DNA of 64,000 nt from positions 186,001 through 250,000 of the forward strand of contig JAWKJY010000006.1 of NCBI GenBank assembly GCA_041393535.1, read 5' to 3'. The stretch's first letter is position 1. Each line of letters begins with the position of its first letter. Below, piece by piece: positions 9,067 through 17,877 of the stretch. A program made the position numbers and the translations under genes. This DNA comes from JAWKJY01 sp041393535 (GTDB lineage: Bacteria; Actinomycetota; Thermoleophilia; Gaiellales; Gaiellaceae). Under the pieces are notes generated by a model. That model did no database searches. It saw nothing but the letters and a program-made list of their open reading frames with translations, and was not told the DNA's origin.

Positions 9067-9067
9067 G

Positions 9068-10018
9068 ATGGCGGCCGAGCGGTACCTGGTCACCGGCGCC
9101 GGCGGCTGCATCGGCGCCTGGGTCGTCCGCACCCTCGTCCGCGACGGCGCGACGGTCGTCGGGCTCGACCTCGACCCGGAGCCGCGCCGGCTGCGCGAGA
9201 TCGCGACGGCCGACGAGGTCGGGCGGGCGACGATCGTTCCGGGTGACGTCTCGAGCGCGGCCGACATCGGGCGGATCCTCGACGAGCACGCGATCACGCG
9301 CGTCATCCACCTGGCCGCGCTGCAGGTGCCGTTCTGCCGCGCCGACCCGATTCGCGGCGCGCTCGTCAACGTCGTCGGCACGGTCGTGCTGTTCGAGGCG
9401 GTGAAGGAGCGGCTCGACCGCATTCCCGGCCTCGTGTACGCGAGCACCGCCGCCGTCTTCGGCCCGGACGACGAGGTCGTGGCGACGACGGACGAGACCG
9501 CGCGCGGCGCCTGGCCCAGCACCCACTACGGCGTCTACAAGCAGGCGAACGAGGGGAACGCCCGGGTCTACTGGCAGGATCACGGCGTCCCGTCGCTCGG
9601 CCTGCGGCCGTACACCGTCTACGGGCCGGCCCGCGACCAGGGGATCACCTCGGCACCGACCGTGGCCACCGCCGCCGCCGTGCGCGGCGAGCCGTACCAC
9701 GTGCCCTGGGGCGGCCCCTGCACGTGGAACTACACGGAGGACGTGGCCCGGGTGCTCGTGCGGGCGTGCGAGGCGCTGCCGGAGGGCGCGGCCGTCTACA
9801 ACGTGCCCGGCCCCGTCGCGCACGTGCGAGAGCTCGTCGACCTGCTCGAGGCAGAGGTGCCCGGGGCGCGCGAGCTGATCACGTGGGACGACGTGCCGTT
9901 GCCGCTGCCCCCGGCGCTCGCCGAGGGCGGGCTCGAGCGCGCGCTCGGCCCGCTGCCGATCCGCGGGCTGGCCGAGGCGGTGCGCGAGACCGTCGCGCAC
10001 TTCCGCGCCGCCGGCTAG
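9068..10018 (+). CDS. NAD-dependent epimerase/dehydratase family protein
   Basis: 316 residues of the extended SDR class. The Rossmann motif is TGAGGCIG at residues 9-16. The active site is YASTAAVFG with YGVYKQANE (YxxxK) around residues 155-165. The sequence is typical of the sugar epimerase/dehydratase group, some members of which act as uronate or aldose dehydrogenases. It starts one base after the SDR stop and ends convergently, with its last bases overlapping the MFS gene on the other strand. Confidence 0.85.
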   Translation: MAAERYLVTGAGGCIGAWVVRTLVRDGATVVGLDLDPEPRRLREIATADEVGRATIVPGDVSSAADIGRILDEHAITRVIHLAALQVPFCRADPIRGALVNVVGTVVLFEAVKERLDRIPGLVYASTAAVFGPDDEVVATTDETARGAWPSTHYGVYKQANEGNARVYWQDHGVPSLGLRPYTVYGPARDQGITSAPTVATAAAVRGEPYHVPWGGPCTWNYTEDVARVLVRACEALPEGAAVYNVPGPVAHVRELVDLLEAEVPGARELITWDDVPLPLPPALAEGGLERALGPLPIRGLAEAVRETVAHFRAAG

Positions 10019-11202
10019 TCGACCGCGATCGACTCGCGGCGGACGCCGCGGCGCAGCCGCTCGCGCGTCAGCTGCGTGGACGCGGCGAGCAGGACGCCCG
10101 AGGCGCCGACGAGCACCCAGAGCGCCGCCGCGTAGCTCCCCGTCGCATCGCGGATCGCGCCGAGCACGAAGGGGCTGAGCGACGAGAGCGTGTAGCCGAC
10201 GCCGAGCATCATCCCGGCGACCGCTCCCACCTCCGCCGGCCGGTCGGCGACGTCGAGCGGCAGCGTCATCAGCATCGGGAACAGCCCGCCGATCGAGAGG
10301 CCGACCAGCACCGCCCAGCCCCACGCGGCGCCGGGGATCGCGGCGAAGCCGACGAGCGCGAGCGTCGTCGTCGCGAAGAGGACGACGAAGTACGTGCGGC
10401 GCGACCACATCCGGTCGGCGAGGAACGGGATCACAAGCGTCGTCGGCAGCGCGGAGAAGGCCGCGACCGACAGGAGCGCGCCGGCGCTCGACTCGCTCCA
10501 GCCGCGCTCCTGAAAGGCGTCCGGCAGCCAGGCGCTCATCCCGTAGTAGACGACGGACATGAGGAAGAAGATGCCGGTCATCCGCCAGGCGATCGAGCTG
10601 CGCCACGGCAGGCGCGGCGGCCGCAGCTCCGTCCGCGTGTGCGGCTGCTCCCCCCGGCTGAGCCAGAGCCAGACGACGACGATGAAGGCCGTGAGCGCGG
10701 AGATGACCGTGAACGTGCCGCGCCAGCCCCAGGTGGCGTTCGCGAGCGGCACTGCGGCGGCCGCGGCGCCAGCTGCGCCGAGGTTGATCCCGAGCGAGTA
10801 GACGCCGGTGCCGAACGCCGGACGGTGCGAGAAGCGCTCCTTCACCGCGATGGGCATCACCGCGCCGAGGATCCCCATGCCGAGGCCGACGCCGAAGGTG
10901 AGCAGCACGACGGCGACGATCCCCGGCGCGAGCGCGCGGCCGACGCCGAACAGGCCGATCAGGCCCAGGCAGAGGGCGATCGAGCGGCGCGACCCGAGGC
11001 GCCCGAGCACGTACGGGGTGACCGGGGCGAAGAGGCCGAGGCAGAGCACGGGGATCGTGGGCAGCAGCCCGGCGACCGCGTGCGAGACGTCGAGGTCGTC
11101 CTGGATCGCCGGGATCAGCGGGCCGACCCCGATGATCTGGGGCCGGAGCGGCAGCGCGCTCGCGAAGAGCGCGATCAGGATCGCGACGTTCGCGCGCCTC
11201 AC
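10015..11202 (-). CDS. MFS transporter, CynX/NimT type
   Basis: 395 residues with about twelve hydrophobic segments and the RxGxR-like loop LGRLGSRRS between helices 2 and 3. The start PLRPQIIGVGPLIPAI and the general layout match the CynX/NimT group of small-anion or nitroimidazole transporters in the inner membrane. GTG at 11202 is taken as the start. It probably imports the compound broken down by the surrounding enzymes, although export is possible. Confidence 0.8.
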   Translation of the reverse strand: MRRANVAILIALFASALPLRPQIIGVGPLIPAIQDDLDVSHAVAGLLPTIPVLCLGLFAPVTPYVLGRLGSRRSIALCLGLIGLFGVGRALAPGIVAVVLLTFGVGLGMGILGAVMPIAVKERFSHRPAFGTGVYSLGINLGAAGAAAAAVPLANATWGWRGTFTVISALTAFIVVVWLWLSRGEQPHTRTELRPPRLPWRSSIAWRMTGIFFLMSVVYYGMSAWLPDAFQERGWSESSAGALLSVAAFSALPTTLVIPFLADRMWSRRTYFVVLFATTTLALVGFAAIPGAAWGWAVLVGLSIGGLFPMLMTLPLDVADRPAEVGAVAGMMLGVGYTLSSLSPFVLGAIRDATGSYAAALWVLVGASGVLLAASTQLTRERLRRGVRRESIAVD

Positions 11203-11461
11203 GCGACGCGACAGCGAGAGGCCCGGTGACGCACGGAGTCACAGTACCCGCGGGCGCCCGCGAGGGCCCGGGCAGGCGCCCCGGCCCCGTGCACGCCCAC
11301 GGCACGCGCAGCGCGAGCGGCGCGCGGAGGACGTGGACGAGGAACGCTCGCGCCCCTCGGCCCGCCGACCCGCCGACGCGCTGGGCGCGCCGCGCCCGGC
11401 GAGACGACGGGGCGCCGGGGGAAAGCGCGCGCTTCTCCCCCGTCCCGGCATCTCCCCCGTC

Positions 11462-11755
11462 TCAGACGGCCCAGGTCTCGTAGAACGCCCGCTCGCGGGC
11501 CTCGAGCCGCGGGATCGCGTCGCCGAACCCGTACTGCTGGAAGTGGTCGGAGTCGACGTGGGCCTGGTAGGCGGCCTCGTCCTGGTACTGCTCGTAGAAG
11601 AAGAAGACGCGCGGATCCTCGGGATCGCGGTGGCCCTGGTACAGGATCATCCCGGGCTCCTCCCGCGCGAGCGGCGCGAGCTTCGCGATCGCGGCGGCGA
11701 CGTTCTCCTCCTCGCCCTCCTTGGCGACCCAGCGCGCGCAGACGACGTAGGCCAT
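11462..11755 (-). CDS. Antibiotic-biosynthesis-monooxygenase (ABM) domain protein
   Basis: 97 residues. The sequence has the ferredoxin-like dimeric barrel pattern: YVVCARWVAKEG, then EPGMILYQGHRD, then VFFFYEQYQDEAAYQAH and a terminal helix. ABM proteins include cofactor-free monooxygenases and quinol-acting enzymes. It lies directly downstream of the fumarylacetoacetase-like gene, with one base between them, in a leftward operon that starts at 13471. Confidence 0.82.
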   Translation of the reverse strand: MAYVVCARWVAKEGEEENVAAAIAKLAPLAREEPGMILYQGHRDPEDPRVFFFYEQYQDEAAYQAHVDSDHFQQYGFGDAIPRLEARERAFYETWAV

Positions 11756-11756
11756 G

Positions 11757-12596
11757 TCACGACTCCTTTCTGCCGATGCGGTTCCTGAGCACGCCGATGC
11801 CCTCGACCTCGAGCTCCACGAGGTCGCCGGGCTCCAGCGCGCGCCCCAGCTCGACGCCCGATCCGCCGGTCGCCGTGCCCGACCCGATCACCTCGCCCGG
11901 GTGGAGCGTCTGCTCCTGCGAGGCGTACGCGATCAGGTCGGCGAACGTGTAGTGCATCCCCGCCGTCGAGTCGCCGCCCCAGCGCTCGCCGTTGACGCGG
12001 ACCTCCATCCGGAGGTCCGAGACGTCGAGCTCGTCGGCGGTGACGATGCAGGGCCCGAGGACGTTCGAGCCGTCCCAGTCCTTCGCCTTCCCCGGCCCCA
12101 TGCCGACCCGCCACTCGACCGTCTGGACGTCGCGGGCCGAGACGTCGTTCCAGATCGTGTAGCCGAAGACGTGGTCGAGCGCCCGCTCGCGCGGGATGTT
12201 CTTGCCGCGCCGGCCGATGATCGCGGCCAGCTCGAGCTCGTGATCGAGCGCGCTCGAGTACGACGGCCACGGCACCTCGGCGTCGGGGCCGATCACCGTG
12301 TCCGGCATGCCCTTGTAGTACGCGCAGCAGCGGTACCACTCGGCGGGCACAGGCAGCCCGAGGCGCCCCAGGGCGTCCTGGTAGTGCCCCTCGAAGCTCA
12401 TGAAGTCGCGCAGCGAGCGCGGCCGGAGCGGCGCGAGCAGGCGGGCGGGACCCTCGACTTGGTCGCGGCGGGCGATCGGAGCGCCCGCCTCGATGAACGC
12501 GACCATGTCCCCGGCGAAGCCGACGTCGAGCACGTCCTCGCCCTCGAGCAGACCGACGCGCGGGCCAGCGCCGGCGTCGTACGTGACGAGCCTCAC
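11757..12596 (-). CDS. Fumarylacetoacetate hydrolase (FAH) family protein
   Basis: 279 residues. The conserved catalytic core has DFMSFEGHYQDA, then HELELAAIIGRRGKNIP with the metal-binding glutamates, then WNDVSARDVQ with the aspartate, and GSGTATGGSG. Family members hydrolyse or decarboxylate acyl-pyruvates produced by ring cleavage, using Mg2+ or Mn2+. The GTG start at 12596 overlaps the stop of the MBL gene. Its linkage with ABM and MBL genes suggests late steps of an aromatic pathway. Confidence 0.88.
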   Translation of the reverse strand: MRLVTYDAGAGPRVGLLEGEDVLDVGFAGDMVAFIEAGAPIARRDQVEGPARLLAPLRPRSLRDFMSFEGHYQDALGRLGLPVPAEWYRCCAYYKGMPDTVIGPDAEVPWPSYSSALDHELELAAIIGRRGKNIPRERALDHVFGYTIWNDVSARDVQTVEWRVGMGPGKAKDWDGSNVLGPCIVTADELDVSDLRMEVRVNGERWGGDSTAGMHYTFADLIAYASQEQTLHPGEVIGSGTATGGSGVELGRALEPGDLVELEVEGIGVLRNRIGRKES

Positions 12597-13471
12597 GCGC
12601 CGTCGGCCTCGCGCTCGCGCCGCTTGTCGTAGTAGCGCTTCACGCCGGCGTACGACATCGCCCAGGTCGGCGAGAGCAGCAGCAGGTCGTGCAGGTCGTC
12701 CCCCGGCGACTCCGCCCGGAGCGCCGCCTCGGCGAGCGCCGCGTACTCGTCGAGCGTCGCGCCGGTCTCGACGCGGCTGCTCCAGTCCACCAGCCGCTCG
12801 CGGAGGCGCGCGAGGTGGGCGAGCGGCTCGTCCTCGATCCGGCCGAAGTGCGAGATCCAGAGGCTCGCCGGGGCCCGGGCCGCGAGCCGGTCGATCGCGC
12901 CGAGCCAGGCCGGGACGTCGATCTCGGGCGGCGCCGAGGCCGGGTAGAGGAACCGTCCCGGCTGGAACACCACGCCCGCCGCGTCGCCCGCGATGCACGA
13001 GCCGTCGTCCGGGTCGAGGTAGGCGACGTGGTGCCAGGCGTGGCCGGGCGTCTCGATCACCTCGAGCCGGCCGATCCGCTCGCCGAGGACGTGCACGCGC
13101 TCCTCGGGGATCGGGAGGATGTCGCCGAACAGGCGGTCGTAGTCCTCGTCGCCGTAGAGGCGGCGGGCGCTCCCGAGCAGCCGGCTCGGGTCGACGACGT
13201 GCGGCGCGCCGACGTGGTGGACGTGGACGTCGAGCGACGGGTGGCGCGCGACCAGCGCGCCTGCGCCGCCCGCGTGGTCGGGATGGATGTGGGTGAGCAG
13301 GATCCGCCGGAGGTCGGCGAGGGGCACGCCGTGGGACTCGAGCCCGGCGACGAGCGCGTCGTGGCAGGTCGCGGGGCCGCAGTCGACGAGCGTCGGGCCG
13401 TCCAGGTCGATCAGGTAGACGGCGATCGCGCCCGGCGTGCCCATGTGGAGGAGATCGATCAGCTTCGGCAC
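12593..13471 (-). CDS. Metallo-beta-lactamase fold hydrolase
   Basis: 292 residues with the signature THIHPDHAGG near residue 60 (zinc ligands), later histidine regions ETPGHAWHH and IAGDAAG, and ISHFGRIED. This places it in the large hydrolase branch (glyoxalase II or lactonase-like), not among true beta-lactamases. The C-terminal 80 residues are helical. It is the first gene of a leftward three-gene operon with FAH and ABM genes and probably hydrolyses a thioester or lactone intermediate. Confidence 0.88.
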   Translation of the reverse strand: MPKLIDLLHMGTPGAIAVYLIDLDGPTLVDCGPATCHDALVAGLESHGVPLADLRRILLTHIHPDHAGGAGALVARHPSLDVHVHHVGAPHVVDPSRLLGSARRLYGDEDYDRLFGDILPIPEERVHVLGERIGRLEVIETPGHAWHHVAYLDPDDGSCIAGDAAGVVFQPGRFLYPASAPPEIDVPAWLGAIDRLAARAPASLWISHFGRIEDEPLAHLARLRERLVDWSSRVETGATLDEYAALAEAALRAESPGDDLHDLLLLSPTWAMSYAGVKRYYDKRREREADGA

Positions 13472-13508
13472 GGGCCCATCTTCCCCGACGCGGGGGTCGT
13501 CGCGTCGC

Positions 13509-13961
13509 TCATCCCCCGGCCGCGGCCGCGCGACGGACGGCGTCGAGGATCTTCACGTAGGAGCCGCAGCGGCAGAGGTTGCCCGCGAGCGCGGCCACGA
13601 TCTCGTCGTCCGACGGGCGGGGCCGCTCCTCGAGCAGCCGCGTCGTCGCGAGGACCAGCCCCGGGACGCAGTAGCCGCACTGGTAGGCGTGCGCCTCGGC
13701 GAAGGCGACCTTGACGGGGTGATCGGCGGCGATCCCCTCGGCGGTCGTGACGGTGCGCCCGTCGACGGCCGGCGCGAGCACGAGGCAGGTCGAGACGACC
13801 TCCCCGTCGAGGAGCGCGGTGCACGCGCCGCAGACGCCGATCCCGCACGACTCGCGGACGCTGGTGAGGCCCTGGGTGCGACGAAGGACGGCCAGGAGCG
13901 TGTCGTCGGCCCGCACGTCGACCTCGACCGGCGCGCCGTTCAGGGAGAAGCGGACGATCAC
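13509..13961 (-). CDS. 2Fe-2S subunit of a xanthine dehydrogenase/carbon monoxide dehydrogenase family enzyme
   Basis: 150 residues from GTG at 13961. The N-terminal plant-type ferredoxin cluster is bound by RESCGIGVCGACTALLDG with a further cysteine in VVSTC. The C-terminal helical cluster is bound by CGYCVPG and CRCGSY. This small subunit passes electrons from the molybdenum centre to FAD. It follows the molybdenum and FAD subunit genes on the same strand, but after a 438-base spacer, which is unusual because these genes normally abut. Confidence 0.92.
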   Translation of the reverse strand: MIVRFSLNGAPVEVDVRADDTLLAVLRRTQGLTSVRESCGIGVCGACTALLDGEVVSTCLVLAPAVDGRTVTTAEGIAADHPVKVAFAEAHAYQCGYCVPGLVLATTRLLEERPRPSDDEIVAALAGNLCRCGSYVKILDAVRRAAAAGG

Positions 13962-14399
13962 GCGGCGACCTCCGCGAGGAACGGGCCGGCCTTGGGCCCC
14001 GCGCCGGGCGCCGCGGCGCGAATCGTCTCGCGTGCGTCGCAGAATCGGCACACCCCGCGCGTGTTCCGTGCGGTTTCGCGCGATAGGCTCGTTGCCGGCG
14101 GCACGTGGACCCCCACCCCAGGGCGGGCGTCCGGGCGGGGAGCTGGCCGGAACGGCCACGTCCGCCGGGGCCATGGCCTGATGGGCCGTGTCCGAGCGGC
14201 GCACGGCCAGCAGGGACGTGGCCGCCGGGGACGTGCCCGGTCGCGCCACGTCGGGCTGCGAGCCGTCCGGTCGACGCATGGCCGCCCGCGACGGGGCCGG
14301 GCGGGACGTGTCCAGCCGGGACGCGTGCGATCCGGCCGGGCCCGGCGCCGTCGGGCGCGGGCGGGAGGGACGCCGTCGGGAGGACGTGCCGCGGCGCGC
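13962..14399. other. 438-base spacer with repeated GGGACGTG motifs
   Basis: No convincing coding frame is present. GGGACGTG occurs on the plus strand at 14213-14220, 14228-14235 and 14303-14310, with AGGACGTG at 14381-14388 and reverse-strand CCACGTC cores nearby. A minus-strand frame starting on the stop of the molybdenum subunit gene would give a Gly-His-Val-Pro-rich peptide from these repeats, but it runs on out of frame into the FeS gene and is probably chance. The motif could be a regulator-binding cluster. Confidence 0.35.
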
Positions 14400-16505
14400 T
14401 CACGCCAGTCCCCCGTCGCGGCCGTCACGGCGGTCGACCGCGGCCAGCACCGACTCCGCCGTCAGGGGCAGGCGCGTGACGTGCAGCCCGAGCGACCCGA
14501 GCGCGTTCCCCACTGCGGCGGGCACGGGCGGCACGGCCGTCTCGCCGAGGCCGTGCACCTCCGCCCCGGGCTTCTCGACGAGATCGTGCGTCAGCGAGCG
14601 CGGCAGGTCGGCCAGCGACGGGATCTCGTAGTCCGACAGGTTCGCGTTGACGACCTGGCCCTCGGCGAACGCGACCTCCTCGAACAGCGCGCTGCCGAGC
14701 CCCATGACCATCGAGCCCTCGTTCTGCAGCTCGGCTCCCTTGCGGTTCACGACCCGGCCCGCGTAGACGGCTGCGTGCGCGCGCGCGAGCTCGACCCGGC
14801 CCGTCTCCTCGTCGACGCCCAGCTCGACCGCGGCGGCGCCCTGGTGCCAGTGCGACGACGCGACCCCCTGACCGGTGTCGGGATCGAGGCCGCCCGCGTT
14901 GCGGTACTCACCCTCGCCGCGCTCGCCGCCGCTCGCGCGCAGGTCGGCGACGGCGGCCTCGAGCGCGCGGCCCATCATGTACGTCGAGCGGCTCGAGGTG
15001 GAGCGCGTGTCGTACGGGACGACGTCCGTGTCGGGGCTGAGGAAGACGACCTCGCGCGGCTCGCACCCGAGCAGCTCGCCCGCGAGCAGCGTGAGCGCCT
15101 TGCGCGAGCCCTGCCCGAGCTCGGCGGTCGCGCAGCGCAGGAACCAGCCGCCCTCGGCGCGCCTCTCGACGGCGATCGACGCGCGGCTCGGCGTCTGCAT
15201 GCCCTTCAGGACGAGCGCCAGCCCCTTGCCGCTGCGCCCCTCCTCCCATGCGACCGCGGACGCGGCGCGGCGCAGCAGCTCCTCGAAGTGGACGTCGTGC
15301 ATCGTCTCGCCGGTCGCGAAGACGTCGCCGTCGCGCAGCACGTTGCGCAGGCGGAGCTCGAGCGGGTCGAGCCCGAGCCGGTCGCTGAGCACGTCCATGG
15401 TCCGCTCCGAGGCCCACGCCGCCTGCGTCGCGCCGAAGCCGCGAAACGCCCCGTTCGGCGGCAGGTGCGTGTACACGCAGCACGAGTCGACCCGGACGTG
15501 CGGGATCCGGTACGGCCCGACGACCGAGAAGCCCACCTTCTGCGCGACGCCCGGCCCGCAGTCGGCGTACGCGCCCGTGTCGACCCAGGCGTCGACCTCC
15601 TTCGCGACGAGGACGCCCTCCCGCGTCGCGCCGACGCGGACGCGGATCCGCGACGGATGCCGGTTGAGGGTCACCCACTCCTCCGCCCGCGGCAGCACGA
15701 GGCTGACGGGCCGACCGGCCTTGCGGGCGAGGGCGGCGGCGATCGCCTCGACCCGGACGAACGTCTTCGAGCCGAAGGAGCCGCCCATCGGGGGGCAGAC
15801 GATGCGGACGCGATCCTCGCCGACGCCGAAGATCCGCGCCAGGTCGGAGCGCACGTTGAACGGCGTGTGCGAGCCGGTGAACACCTCGAGCCGTCCGTCG
15901 CGCCACTGGGCGGTCGCGGCGTGCGGCTCCAGCGGCGCGTGCTGCGCGGCCGGGGTGCGGTACTCCTCCTCGACGACCACGTCCGCGAGCGCGAAGCCCT
16001 CGGCGACGTCGCCGTGGCGGATGCGGAAGCGATGGCAGACGTTCGTGCCGTGCTCGGGCCGGATGCCGAAGTAGGCCGCGTCGTTCTCCGAGATCCGGTG
16101 CGCCTCGTGCACGAGGGTCGCGCCCGGGGCGAGCGCGGCGTCGAGGTCGAGCGCGGCGGGCAGCTCCTCGTAGTCCACCTCGATCGCGCGGGCCGCCTCC
16201 TCGGCCGCGCGCGGCGTCGCGGCGGCGACCGCCGCGACCGGGTCGCCCACGTGACGGACGCGGTCGAGCGCGAGGACGGTCTGATCGGCGATCTGGCAGC
16301 CGTAGGGCGCCAGGTCTCGCACGTCCCCCGGCAGCAGGACGACGACGTCGGCGGCGACGGCGCTCGCGTCGACGCCGCGGACGCGCGCGTGCGCGTACGG
16401 CGAGCGGACGACGCGCGCGTGCAGCGCGTCCGGCGGCGCGCCATCGCCGACGTAGCGCGTGCGCCCGTCGACGATCTGCTGCTCGAACCACTCGATCGGG
16501 CTCAC
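14400..16505 (-). CDS. Molybdopterin-binding large subunit of a xanthine dehydrogenase family enzyme
   Basis: 701 residues, complete. Motifs include VGDPVAAVAAATPRAAEEA in the N-terminal domain, EEEYRTPAAQHAPLEP, the cofactor loop GGSFGSKTF, FRGFGATQAAW, and the C-terminal HGLGETAVPPVPAAV, whose glutamate is the expected catalytic base. The GTG start overlaps the FAD subunit stop. With the FAD and FeS subunits it forms a cytoplasmic hydroxylase that adds oxygen from water to a heteroaromatic or aldehyde carbon. Substrate unknown. Confidence 0.92.
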   Translation of the reverse strand: MSPIEWFEQQIVDGRTRYVGDGAPPDALHARVVRSPYAHARVRGVDASAVAADVVVLLPGDVRDLAPYGCQIADQTVLALDRVRHVGDPVAAVAAATPRAAEEAARAIEVDYEELPAALDLDAALAPGATLVHEAHRISENDAAYFGIRPEHGTNVCHRFRIRHGDVAEGFALADVVVEEEYRTPAAQHAPLEPHAATAQWRDGRLEVFTGSHTPFNVRSDLARIFGVGEDRVRIVCPPMGGSFGSKTFVRVEAIAAALARKAGRPVSLVLPRAEEWVTLNRHPSRIRVRVGATREGVLVAKEVDAWVDTGAYADCGPGVAQKVGFSVVGPYRIPHVRVDSCCVYTHLPPNGAFRGFGATQAAWASERTMDVLSDRLGLDPLELRLRNVLRDGDVFATGETMHDVHFEELLRRAASAVAWEEGRSGKGLALVLKGMQTPSRASIAVERRAEGGWFLRCATAELGQGSRKALTLLAGELLGCEPREVVFLSPDTDVVPYDTRSTSSRSTYMMGRALEAAVADLRASGGERGEGEYRNAGGLDPDTGQGVASSHWHQGAAAVELGVDEETGRVELARAHAAVYAGRVVNRKGAELQNEGSMVMGLGSALFEEVAFAEGQVVNANLSDYEIPSLADLPRSLTHDLVEKPGAEVHGLGETAVPPVPAAVGNALGSLGLHVTRLPLTAESVLAAVDRRDGRDGGLA

Positions 16506-17332
16506 GCGGCGAGCTCCTCGATCGCGCGCCGCACCTCGACGGCGACGACGCGTCGACGGTAGGCGGCCGAGCCGCGCACGTCCGAGATCGCGTCGACCCG
16601 CTCCGCGTAGCGGCGGCCGATCTCCTCGGCGACCGCCCGGTCGAGCGGGCCGCCGTCCGCGAGCGCGCAGACGTCCGGGAAGAGCTGCGGCGTGCCCGCG
16701 ACGGCGCCGACGACGACGCGCAGGCGACCGCCGGCGAGCGCGGCCGCGACGGCGACGCACGGGCGGTCCTCGTGCGATCGCGAGCGGAACTTGCGGTACG
16801 TCGACCGCTCGGCGCCGCCGGGGACGCGCACCTCGACGAGCAGCTCGTCCGTTGCGAGCGACGTCTCGTAGTAGCCGAGCACGAGCTCCTCGATCGGGAT
16901 CTCGCGCGTCCCGGCCGGCCCGCGCGCGACCGCACGCGCGCCGAGGGCGCACAGCATCGCCGGCGGGTCGGAGGCATAGTCTGCGTCCGCGAGCACGCCG
17001 CCGACGGTCGCCTGGTTGCGGATCCGCGGGCTCGCGACCAGCTCGAAGGCGCGCGCGAGCGCGGGCCAGCCGGCCCGCACCGCGGCCGACCGCTCGACCG
17101 CCCGGTGCGTCGTCATCGCCCCCAGCACGAGGTCGTCCCCCGCCTCGACCGCGACCAGCTCGCGGACGCGGCCGAGCGAGAGGAGCGCCTCGGGCTCCAG
17201 CAGCCCCTGGCCCATCAGGACGCCGACGAACGTGCCCCCCGCCAGGACGACCGCCTCATCGCCGAGCTCGGCGCGCAGGGCGAGCGCCTCCTCGAGGGTC
17301 GTCGGCTGGTGCCAGGCCGGCCCCGCCGTCAC
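16502..17332 (-). CDS. FAD-binding subunit of the xanthine dehydrogenase family enzyme
   Basis: 276 residues with the FAD-binding domain: VVLAGGTFVGVLM near residue 30, the loop ASPRIRNQATVGGVLADADYASDPP around residues 100-125 (ATVGGN-like), and the C-terminal CO-dehydrogenase flavoprotein domain. It is first of the three subunit genes and overlaps the next gene by four bases. It accepts electrons from the FeS subunit and passes them on to NAD or another acceptor. Confidence 0.92.
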   Translation of the reverse strand: MTAGPAWHQPTTLEEALALRAELGDEAVVLAGGTFVGVLMGQGLLEPEALLSLGRVRELVAVEAGDDLVLGAMTTHRAVERSAAVRAGWPALARAFELVASPRIRNQATVGGVLADADYASDPPAMLCALGARAVARGPAGTREIPIEELVLGYYETSLATDELLVEVRVPGGAERSTYRKFRSRSHEDRPCVAVAAALAGGRLRVVVGAVAGTPQLFPDVCALADGGPLDRAVAEEIGRRYAERVDAISDVRGSAAYRRRVVAVEVRRAIEELAA

Positions 17333-17877
17333 CCGGCCGCCTCGATCGCCGCGAGCGTCTCCTCGAGCAGCGGCCGGGCGAGCGGTCGCGCGCGCTCCAG
17401 CCGGATCCGGTCGTACATCCAGCGCGGCTGGCGCAGGGCGCGCTCGCGGTCGCAGCGGCCGTCGCGCAGCCAGCCGAGCATCAGGTCGCGCTTCGTCTCG
17501 AGGAACGAGAGCGAGTCGGCCGCCTGGAGCAGGTCCTGGCGCGGATCGCCGCCGAGCTCGTGCCGCCGGATCAGGTGCGCGACGTCGTCGGCGAGGTCGT
17601 CGGCCGCGCCCTGCTCGCGCAGCCAGCCGCCGACGATCTCGGCCGAGCGGTCCTGGTGGGCCGCGTTGTATCCGGGGTCGTCCGGCTCGCGGCCCGCGGG
17701 GTCGACGATCGGGCCGCCGGGGAAGTGCCGCTCCATGTCGTGCGTGAGCGCGGCCAGCCGGAGGGCCTCGTCCGCCGCCGGCTCGAGCTCGAGCAGCCAG
17801 TCGCGGGTGCGACGCAGGTGGTGGTGGTCGCGGTACTCCCCGACCCAGGCGTCGGCCCGCTGCTCGAGCTCGCTCAC
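17329..17877 (-). CDS. HD-like hydrolase domain protein
   Basis: 182 residues from GTG at 17877. It shows HHHLRRTRDW near the start, an HD pair in LAALTHDMERHFPGG near residue 47, and a later histidine in LIRRHELGGD. This is consistent with a metal-dependent HD-type phosphohydrolase, but the match is not close enough to name a family. It overlaps the gene for the nucleotide-binding half of a dikinase upstream and the FAD subunit gene downstream, so it belongs to the same transcript. Confidence 0.6.
   Translation of the reverse strand: MSELEQRADAWVGEYRDHHHLRRTRDWLLELEPAADEALRLAALTHDMERHFPGGPIVDPAGREPDDPGYNAAHQDRSAEIVGGWLREQGAADDLADDVAHLIRRHELGGDPRQDLLQAADSLSFLETKRDLMLGWLRDGRCDRERALRQPRWMYDRIRLERARPLARPLLEETLAAIEAAG

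Noticed and set aside
8858..11305. An 815-codon open frame on the minus strand
   Set aside because: It runs antisense through an epimerase gene and out of frame through the MFS gene. Its composition is Arg/Ala/Gly-rich, typical of shadow frames in GC-rich DNA.
14100..14403. Gly-His-Val-Pro repeat protein starting on the stop of the molybdenum subunit gene
   Set aside because: The repeat arises from GGGACGTG DNA motifs, and the frame continues out of frame into the FeS gene with Arg-rich shadow sequence. It is kept as a DNA repeat, not a gene.
13437..16562. A 1041-codon open frame on the plus strand
   Set aside because: Antisense to the molybdenum hydroxylase genes, with no recognisable domain. 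Long stop-free antisense frames are expected at this GC content.
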